Shown here piece by piece: positions 58,677 through 64,000 of a stretch of 64,000 nt of DNA. Under the pieces are notes generated by a model. It made no database searches, was not told the DNA's origin, and saw only the letters and a list, made by a program, of their open reading frames with translations. A program made the translations under genes and the position numbers. Every line of letters begins with the position of its first letter. Positions within the stretch are counted from its first letter, which is position 1. The DNA lies in NCBI GenBank assembly GCA_035555315.1, contig DATMGU010000019.1, positions 19,702-83,701 on the forward strand, written 5' to 3'. The stretch is from DATMGU01 sp035555315 (GTDB lineage: Bacteria > Pseudomonadota > Alphaproteobacteria > ATCC43930 > CGMCC-115725).

Positions 58677-59009
58677 CTACTTGGCGAGCTGGTTGCGCGT
58701 GGCACCGGGCAGCGAGACGGTCAACCCGTCAAGCTCCTCGCTGATCACGATTTGACAACCGAGCCGCGACGTCTTGGTGAGGCCGAAGGCCAGATCGAGC
58801 ATGTCTTCCTCGTCCTCGGTCGGCTCCTTCAGCAGCTCGAACCAGCTCGGGTCGATGATGACGTGGCAGGTCGAGCAGGCGAGCGAGCCTTCGCAGGCCC
58901 CCTCCAGATCGATGCCGTGCTTGTGCGCGACCTCAAGGACGGAAAGTCCGAGAGGGGCGTCCACCTCATGCGGTACACCCTTAAGATCAATGAAGGTCAT
59001 CTTCGGCAT
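58677..59009 (-). CDS. fdx: [2Fe-2S] ferredoxin, ISC type
   Basis: A 110-residue adrenodoxin-like ferredoxin that donates electrons for Fe-S cluster assembly. The cluster ligands are visible as CEGSLACSTC (C-x5-C-x2-C) and the fourth cysteine in SRLGCQIVISEELDG. PTEDEEDMLDLAFGLTKTSR is the acidic partner-binding helix seen in ISC ferredoxins. Length is normal. It lies between the Hsp70-like gene and mnmA. Confidence 0.93.
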   Translation of the reverse strand: MPKMTFIDLKGVPHEVDAPLGLSVLEVAHKHGIDLEGACEGSLACSTCHVIIDPSWFELLKEPTEDEEDMLDLAFGLTKTSRLGCQIVISEELDGLTVSLPGATRNQLAK

Positions 59010-59172
59010 GGCGTTGTCTCAGCGCTATGAGCGACGGTCCATCGGTCGCTCTGGGATGGTCAAGGCCGCGCATATCCGACGATGGAAGGCGCGGCGTCCA
59101 GCAGAATCCGCATTTGGGCCACGTTATCGCAGTCGACGCGGCAGGAGTACCCGTCCGGAAGGCGTTAGCGCT

Positions 59173-60009
59173 CTACGACCACGCCTCGGCGGCGAGGGCG
59201 GCGCCCAGCACCGCGACGCCCGGCGCATCGAGGTGGATCGGCCGGGTGGCGAGGCCGGGCGGCAGCGTCGCGGGATCGACGGAGCCGTCGCAGAACACGC
59301 CGGCCAGCGAGGCCGGCGCCCGGTCGGCTTGCTCCAAGGCGGCGGCGATGGCGGCCCGAAGATCCCCATCGTCCACGGCCGGAACGGCGGCGATCAAGCG
59401 TAAGCGGCCACCTTCGAGTTCGACCAAGGCGGCACCGGCGTCGCCGTCGCGCCGCAGCAGGCCCAGATAGACGCCATCGACCGATCGATCGAGTCCGCCG
59501 CCCCAAGCAAGGGCCAGCGGCCGATCGATCAACCGGAGAACCTCGATCCCCGCGGCCTCGATCGCCTGGATCAGGGCGAGCCGCGCTGCTTGGTCGGCAG
59601 TGATCGGGGCCACCACGACCGCCCGGGTCACGAAGCGCCGCGCCGCGCGCTCGACCCGGCGTTTCGCCTCCAATACGAGCAGGCTCAGCCGATCGATGGC
59701 CGTGGCACCCCGCGCATCGACGGCATCAGGCTGCGCCAGTGCCGGATGCCCGACCCAACTCGGGCCGCGCGCCGGATCGTGCGCTAAGGCTACCGCGTCA
59801 TCACCGACGACCCGATCGCCGTCAGCGTCATAAGCCATGATGGCGGGCAGGAAATCACCACCTTGAGCGCCCGGTACGATTTCCGCGTTGCCGCCGATCG
59901 AGATCGCGATCCGCAGGGATGTGTCGGTGAGCTCGATACCGATCGCCAGGCCGGGATCGGGCGGCTCGTCATCCGGCTTGGCGGAGGGCTCCTCGATCTG
60001 CAGCAACAT
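59173..60009 (-). CDS. Degenerate, truncated Hsp70-like protein in the Fe-S operon
   Basis: A 278-residue protein that follows the Hsp70/HscA nucleotide-binding domain step by step but lacks its key residues. GIELTDTSLRIAISIGGNAE stands for G-I-D-L-G-T-T-N-S, and GGDFLPAIMAYDADGDRVVG for the phosphate region. TRAVVVAPITADQAARLALI and QAIEAAGIEVLRLIDRPLAL correspond to the V-P-A-Y-F and N-E-P-T-A-A segments. The D-L-G-G-G-T loop is replaced by LGLLRRDGDAG. The substrate-binding domain is absent. It lies where hscA would be in an isc operon. ATP hydrolysis looks unlikely, so a non-catalytic role in cluster delivery or scaffold handling is inferred. Hsp70-type genes occupy this slot in other Rhodospirillales in my recollection. 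Confidence 0.7.
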   Translation of the reverse strand: MLLQIEEPSAKPDDEPPDPGLAIGIELTDTSLRIAISIGGNAEIVPGAQGGDFLPAIMAYDADGDRVVGDDAVALAHDPARGPSWVGHPALAQPDAVDARGATAIDRLSLLVLEAKRRVERAARRFVTRAVVVAPITADQAARLALIQAIEAAGIEVLRLIDRPLALAWGGGLDRSVDGVYLGLLRRDGDAGAALVELEGGRLRLIAAVPAVDDGDLRAAIAAALEQADRAPASLAGVFCDGSVDPATLPPGLATRPIHLDAPGVAVLGAALAAEAWS

Positions 60010-60053
60010 GACTCAGATAACCGGACAGGCGTCGGCGACGACTGGCAAAAGGC

Positions 60054-60392
60054 TCAGACGTGGAAGGATTCGCCGCAGCCGCAACGGCCCTTCTCATTCG
60101 GATTGGTGAAGGTGAAGCCGGTTTGCAGCTTGTCCTCGACGTAATCCATCTCGGTGCCGATCAGGAACATCGTCGCCTTGGGCTCGATCAGGATGGTGAC
60201 ACCCTTATCCTCGACCACCTCGTCGAACTTGCCGCGTTCATCGGCATATTCGAGCGTGTAGGACAGGCCGGAGCAGCCGCGCGTCTTGATGCCGACGCGG
60301 ATGCCCGCCGACGGCTTGTCGCGCTGGGCGAGCAGCGCCTTGACACGGGCCGCCGCCGCCTCGGTAACGCTCAGTGCCTGCATCCGGGCCAT
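60054..60392 (-). CDS. iscA: HesB/IscA/SufA family Fe-S cluster assembly protein
   Basis: A 112-residue A-type carrier. The three cluster-binding cysteines are in IKTRGCSGLSYTLEYADE and EKGRCGCGESFHV, in the standard C...C-x-C arrangement. LSVTEAAAARVKALLAQRDK opens the fold. It transfers 2Fe-2S or 4Fe-4S clusters to apo-proteins or carries iron. Position between the desulfurase and the Hsp70-like gene fits an isc operon. SufA, ErpA and IscA are not separable by sequence alone. ATG at 60392; a second ATG at 60383 is possible. Confidence 0.93.
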   Translation of the reverse strand: MARMQALSVTEAAAARVKALLAQRDKPSAGIRVGIKTRGCSGLSYTLEYADERGKFDEVVEDKGVTILIEPKATMFLIGTEMDYVEDKLQTGFTFTNPNEKGRCGCGESFHV

Positions 60393-60526
60393 CGCACGCC
60401 TCTCCTCACCACAAACTCACGCTCCGATGATATGTCATCGAAACCTTTAACACGACATCAATCGCTGCGATCGGTTCGCAACACAGCACAGGTATGTGGC
60501 CGCTCCGCCGCCGAGGTGCAAGAGCA

Positions 60527-61723
60527 TCACTGCGCCGCGACCCCCACCTGGTCGAGATCCGCGCGCAGCCGCGGGGCGGCGGCGGCGATGGCGGCGACGG
60601 CGCGATCCACCTCGTCGGTGGTGGTGAACCGGCCGAAGCCGATGCGCAGCGAGGTCGCCGCGCGCGCCGCATCGAGGCCGATCGCGGTCAGCACATAGGA
60701 TGGCTCGACCTCGGCCGAGGTACAGGCCGAGCCGGTCGAAACGGCCACCTCGGGCATCGCCGCCATCAGCTCCCCCGCGTCGACCCCCTCGATCGCGATG
60801 TTGAGATTGCCGGGCAAGCGTCGCAGCCGGTCGCCATTGACCGATACGCCGGGCAGCAAGGCCGTCAGCCGGGCGAGAAACCGATCGGCCAGCGCGCGGA
60901 TCGTCGCCGCCTCCGCCGCCTGTTCGGCCGTGGCGAGCCGCGCCGCCATGCCCAGCGCCACGCTCAGGGCCGGCGACAGCGTCCCCGAACGCGCGCCCCG
61001 CTCCTGCCCGCCGCCGCTGAACAGCGGGGTCAGCCGGACGCGCGGCCGACGACGGACATAGAGCGCGCCGATTCCCTTGGGGGCGTAGATCTTGTGCCCG
61101 GAGATCGACATCAGGTCGATCGCCATGGCATCGACATCGAGCGGGATCTTGCCGTAAGCCTGCGCGGCATCGGTGTGGAACAGCACGCCGTGCCGGCGGC
61201 AGAGCGCGCCGATCTCGGCGAGCGGCTGCAGTACGCCGATCTCGTTATGCGCCGCCATGATGGAGACCAGCGCGGTGTCCGGTGTGATCGCCGCCGCCAG
61301 GCGATCGAGATCGACCAGCCCTGCCCCATCGACCGGCAAGACCGTCAGCCGGAAACCCTCGGCCGTGAGGTCCCGGCAGCTTTCCAGCACGCATTTATGC
61401 TCGGTCGCCAGCGTCACCAGATGCCGCCGATCGAGCCGGCCATAGGTGGCGATGAAACGCGCGGCTCCCTTGATCGCGAGGTTGTTCGCCTCGGTGGCGC
61501 CGGAGGTAAAGACGATTTCACGGGGATCGGCGCCGAGCGGGGCGGCGATCTCGGCCCGCGCCGTCTCGACCGCCTCGGCGGCGTCGCGCCCGAAGCCGTG
61601 GCTGGTCGAATGCGGATTGCCGAACCGTTCGGTGAAGAACGGCAGCATGGCCTCAACGACCCGCGGATCGGTCGGGGTAGTCGATTGATAATCCAGATAG
61701 ATCGCCGGCGGTGTCCCAGACAT
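60527..61723 (-). CDS. iscS: Cysteine desulfurase, IscS-like (second copy)
   Basis: A 398-residue PLP enzyme. IYLDYQSTTPTDPRVVEAML opens the protein. ETARAEIAAPLGADPREIVF, ATEHKCVLESCRDL (PLP-stacking His), LFHTDAAQAYGKIPLDVDAM (D-A-Q), ISGHKIYAPKGIGALYV (PLP lysine in S-G-H-K), and VSTGSACTSAEVEPSYVL (catalytic Cys) are all in place. It removes sulfur from cysteine for cluster assembly and tRNA thiolation. GAGGA precedes the ATG. It directly follows another desulfurase gene by 10 bp, making a tandem pair. Confidence 0.93.
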   Translation of the reverse strand: MSGTPPAIYLDYQSTTPTDPRVVEAMLPFFTERFGNPHSTSHGFGRDAAEAVETARAEIAAPLGADPREIVFTSGATEANNLAIKGAARFIATYGRLDRRHLVTLATEHKCVLESCRDLTAEGFRLTVLPVDGAGLVDLDRLAAAITPDTALVSIMAAHNEIGVLQPLAEIGALCRRHGVLFHTDAAQAYGKIPLDVDAMAIDLMSISGHKIYAPKGIGALYVRRRPRVRLTPLFSGGGQERGARSGTLSPALSVALGMAARLATAEQAAEAATIRALADRFLARLTALLPGVSVNGDRLRRLPGNLNIAIEGVDAGELMAAMPEVAVSTGSACTSAEVEPSYVLTAIGLDAARAATSLRIGFGRFTTTDEVDRAVAAIAAAAPRLRADLDQVGVAAQ

Positions 61724-61733
61724 GCGTGGTTCC

Positions 61734-62855
61734 TCAGGCGGCCGGCTTGGCGATGGGCTGGGTGCGCCAGCGCAGCATCGACCATGCGTCGACCAGCCGG
61801 TCGATATCGCTCGGCAGGGTGGCGCGGCCCAGGCTGATCCGGATGGCGCTCTCGGCGAGGTCGGGCGGCACGGCCATGGCGTCCAGCACCCGGCTGCGCC
61901 GAACCTTGCCGGAGGAACAGGCCGAGCCGGCACTGACCGCGATTCCGGCGAGGTCGAGCGCCATGACCTGCGTCTCGGCCCGCACGCCGGGCATGGCGAT
62001 GCAGCTGGTGTTGGCGAGGCGGGACACCGTGCCGCCGAACACCCGCGCCGCCGGATCGACCGCCAGCAGCCGCCGCTCCGCCGCGTCTCTGAGCTCGGCG
62101 AGCGCCGCGAACTGGTCGAGTTCGGCGATCGCGAGCCGCGCCGCGACACCGAAGCCGACGATACCGGCGACGTTCTCGGTGCCCGGCCGCAAACCCCGCT
62201 CCTGCCCGCCGCCAGCCGCCGGGGCGGTCAAGGGCGTGCCGGCGCGCACAACCAGCGCGCCAATGCCTTGCGGGCCGCCGATCTTATGCGCCGAGACGCT
62301 GACGAGATCCGCCCCGAGGGCCCGCACATCGACCGGGATTTTCCCAAAGGCCTGTACCGCGTCGCACAGCACCAGCGCGCCGTACCGATGCGCCAGATCG
62401 ACCACCTCGGCGATCGGCTGGATGACCCCGGTCTCGTTATTCGCCGCCATCACCGCGACCAAACTATCGTCGCCACCATCGCCCAGCAGGCGTTCGAGTG
62501 CCGCGAGATCGACGGAACCATCGGCTGTCACGGGGATCACCCCGGCATCCGGCAGGGCATCGCGCACCGAGGGATGCTCGATCGCCGAGACCAGTACGCG
62601 GCGGCGGCCGGTGCCGGCGAGTGCCAGGTGATTCGCCTCGGTGGCCCCCGAGGTGAACACAATGGCGGCGGGATCGGCACCGAGGGCGGCGGCCAGGGTG
62701 ACGCGCGCCTGTTCGACCGCCCGGCGCGCCCGGCGGCCGGCGCCATGCACCGAGGACGGGTTGCCGCCATCGGCCAGGGCCGCGACCAAGGCGTCGATCA
62801 CCTCCGGCCGGACCGGTGCCGTGGCGTTATGGTCGAGATATGCCGAGATCGGCAT
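61734..62855 (-). CDS. Cysteine desulfurase family protein, NifS-like (first copy)
   Basis: A 373-residue class V aminotransferase-fold PLP enzyme. SAYLDHNATAPVRPEVIDAL, ANNETGVIQPIAEVVDLAH, LVLCDAVQAFGKIPVDVRAL, VSAHKIGGPQGIGALVV (PLP lysine) and AVSAGSACSSGKVRRSRVLD (catalytic Cys in a short loop) are clear. It differs clearly from the adjacent IscS-like copy, being closer to NifS/IscS-type II by loop length. Start 62855 lies 14 bp from cysE, so the serine acetyltransferase and two desulfurases form a run. Whether it supplies Fe-S assembly or a different sulfur acceptor is not evident. Confidence 0.9.
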   Translation of the reverse strand: MPISAYLDHNATAPVRPEVIDALVAALADGGNPSSVHGAGRRARRAVEQARVTLAAALGADPAAIVFTSGATEANHLALAGTGRRRVLVSAIEHPSVRDALPDAGVIPVTADGSVDLAALERLLGDGGDDSLVAVMAANNETGVIQPIAEVVDLAHRYGALVLCDAVQAFGKIPVDVRALGADLVSVSAHKIGGPQGIGALVVRAGTPLTAPAAGGGQERGLRPGTENVAGIVGFGVAARLAIAELDQFAALAELRDAAERRLLAVDPAARVFGGTVSRLANTSCIAMPGVRAETQVMALDLAGIAVSAGSACSSGKVRRSRVLDAMAVPPDLAESAIRISLGRATLPSDIDRLVDAWSMLRWRTQPIAKPAA

Positions 62856-62869
62856 CGGATGCGACCGCC

Positions 62870-63607
62870 CTACCGGAGAGTGGCCGCCCGCTTGGGTGCC
62901 ACATCCGCCCCATCGGCGGCGAAAGCCGGCACGCGCTCGTCCAGCTGACGCTCCAACTCGGTCAGCCGAGCGCGCAGGGCCGAAACCTCGTCCAGCAAGC
63001 CGCACAAGCTGCGGGCGATCGGATCGGGCTGCTCCTCGCAGGGCGTGCCATAGGGCAAGAACTCGCCGACGCTGGCGGCACGCGTCGTCTCGCTGCGCTG
63101 GACCGGCCGAGCGGGGATGCCGACCACGGTGACGCCGGGCGGCACCTCGGCGACCACCACCGCGTTGGCCCCGACACGCGCGCCATGGCCGACGGTGAAC
63201 CCGCCCAGCACCTGCGCGCCGGAGCCGACGATCACCTCGTTGCCCAGCGTCGGATGGCGCTTGCCGTGGTGCAGAGCCGTGCCGCCCAGGGTCACCCCCT
63301 GGTACAGCGTCACATCATCGCCGATCTCGGCGGTCTGGCCGATGACGACGCCCATGCCATGATCGATGAACAGGCGCCGCCCGATCCGCGCCGCCGGGTG
63401 GATCTCGATCCCCGTGATCAGCCGGCCGAACTGGGAGATGAACCGGGCCAGCAGCAAGAGGTTCCGATGCCAGAGCCAATGGGTCACCCGATAGATCGCG
63501 ACCGCCTGGAATCCGGGGTAGCACAGTACGATCTGTAGCCGGTTTAACGCCGCCGGGTCGCGAGCGATGATCGAATCGATGTCATCGCGCAGGTTTTTGA
63601 AAACCAT
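62870..63607 (-). CDS. cysE: Serine O-acetyltransferase
   Basis: A 245-residue hexapeptide-repeat acetyltransferase that makes O-acetylserine, the precursor of cysteine. The N-terminal half is helical (VFKNLRDDIDSIIARDPAAL), then the left-handed beta-helix: GIEIHPAARIGRRLFIDHGM, VVIGQTAEIGDDVTLYQGVT, HPTLGNEVIVGSGAQVLGGF and VGANAVVVAEVPPGVTVVGI. The C-terminus is extended by a predicted coiled coil (LLDEVSALRARLTELERQLD), longer than in enterics. Start 63607 fits the family N-terminus. It is the first gene of the operon and provides the cysteine that the two desulfurases consume. Confidence 0.93.
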   Translation of the reverse strand: MVFKNLRDDIDSIIARDPAALNRLQIVLCYPGFQAVAIYRVTHWLWHRNLLLLARFISQFGRLITGIEIHPAARIGRRLFIDHGMGVVIGQTAEIGDDVTLYQGVTLGGTALHHGKRHPTLGNEVIVGSGAQVLGGFTVGHGARVGANAVVVAEVPPGVTVVGIPARPVQRSETTRAASVGEFLPYGTPCEEQPDPIARSLCGLLDEVSALRARLTELERQLDERVPAFAADGADVAPKRAATLR

Positions 63608-63844
63608 GATGCCCGCTATGTTAGGATGATCGGGTTCAGTCGCGGACGCGCCCACGACGCACACCGATCCATCAGTGTGGATCCGCGTCACAACCGTTCA
63701 CGACATATAGGATATCCGACCGACCCCATCAAGATTGGCGAGCCTTCAGATGACGAGTGTTCAACCCGCCGCCCCACCGTCCCGGTGGGACGTGTCGTAC
63801 CGTGCTTTGCCCTGCCGCCCGCTTTTCGACGGCGCGCGTTCCGT

Positions 63845-63866
63845 CCCCCCCTGCTCCTTCGGGGGG
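63845..63866 (+). terminator. G/C hairpin just upstream of the alpha/beta hydrolase start
   Basis: CCCCCC at 63845-63850 and GGGGGG at 63861-63866 form a 6-bp stem with loop CTGCTCCTTC, followed by TTCT. It sits eleven bases before the hydrolase ATG and may act as an attenuator or mask the ribosome binding site. A second hairpin (CCCACC-N5-GGTGGG) lies about 60 bp upstream, in the 269-bp divergent region shared with cysE. Neither has a long U-tract. Confidence 0.35.
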
Positions 63867-63876
63867 TTCTGATCGT

Positions 63877-64000
63877 ATGCCTGAAGTCATCATAAACGGC
63901 CCGGAAGGCCGCATCGAAGGATGGTACCAACACTGCAAGGAGCCCAATGCGCCGATAGCATTGGTGCTGCACCCGCACCCCCAACAGGGCGGGACGATGA
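63877..64000 (+). CDS. Alpha/beta hydrolase, N-terminal part only (runs off window)
   Basis: The first 41 codons of a gene that continues past the window. MPEVIINGPEGRIEGWYQHC and APIALVLHPHPQQGGTM match the start of an alpha/beta hydrolase family (LVLHPHP-x-x-G-G-T-M) often found next to cysE-iscS operons in alphaproteobacteria. The oxyanion-hole motif H-P-H-P is visible; the nucleophile serine lies beyond the window. It is divergent from cysE. Confidence 0.7.
   Translation, partial: MPEVIINGPEGRIEGWYQHCKEPNAPIALVLHPHPQQGGTM

Noticed and set aside
60527..62149. 540-codon frame fusing the two cysteine desulfurases
   Set aside because: The N-terminal part is an arginine/serine-rich shadow of the neighbouring desulfurase; GAGGA and ATG at 61723 define the true start.

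Overview
GC-rich chromosome segment of an alphaproteobacterium, most likely in or near the Rhodospirillales. This is inferred from the strong G/C bias at third codon positions, an encoded elongator tRNA-Met of alphaproteobacterial type, and a right-hand Fe-S block ordered cysE - two cysteine desulfurases - iscA - Hsp70-like - fdx - mnmA. No rRNA, CRISPR array, phage or replication origin is visible. Nearly all of the window is metabolic accessory DNA built as tightly packed operons, most with 4-bp ATGA-type overlaps, each with its own ABC importer and adjacent regulator.

Layout. 0.2-4 kb: rhodanese, then a minus-strand group of RidA, a DadA-type D-amino-acid dehydrogenase, a maleate-isomerase/Asp-Glu-racemase-type protein and an SDR. 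4-8 kb: divergent phosphoketolase (xfp) and acetate kinase (ackA). 8-13.5 kb: nitroreductase, GST, SnoaL-like protein, a TPR-glycosyltransferase-like protein and a nitronate monooxygenase. 13.5-15.6 kb: a PtsN-like EIIA gene beside a broken IS481-family element, which sits in the middle of a ~200-bp inverted duplication carrying the ptsN 3' end. 15.6-21.5 kb: nucleoside hydrolase, a PAS-like/membrane protein pair, a lipoprotein, LysR/pirin/WrbA, and a secreted UbiC-like protein. 21.7-29 kb: a polyol operon (mannitol-type dehydrogenase, sugar ABC importer, xylulokinase).

29-54 kb holds three consecutive minus-strand catabolic clusters with no product I can name with certainty. Cluster A (29.0-37.4 kb) has an NMT1/THI5-type importer, FAD oxidoreductase, class III CoA-transferase, enoyl-CoA hydratase, LysR and amidohydrolase. 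Cluster B (37.6-45.6 kb) has a polar amino-acid importer, M20 peptidase, enolase-superfamily enzyme, creatinase-like M24 protein and a stand-alone CTP-synthase-type glutaminase, with a divergent tandem-HTH GntR regulator. Cluster C (46-54 kb) has another amino-acid importer with an old-yellow-enzyme/TMADH-type flavoprotein, a DAO-type oxidoreductase and an SDR, with a divergent IclR regulator. 54-57.5 kb: a phasin, then a less GC-rich PrpF/LysR pair ending at tRNA-Met. 57.5-64 kb: the Fe-S/tRNA-thiolation operon and the start of a divergent alpha/beta hydrolase.

How it fits together. The polyol operon should feed xylulose-5-phosphate, which xfp/ackA can split and convert to acetate plus ATP. 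The amino-acid and CoA clusters look like scavenging routes for unusual amino-acid or N-containing compounds, typical of a soil or rhizosphere heterotroph. The phasin suggests polyhydroxyalkanoate storage. All functions are read from sequence motifs and recalled family knowledge; no searches were run.
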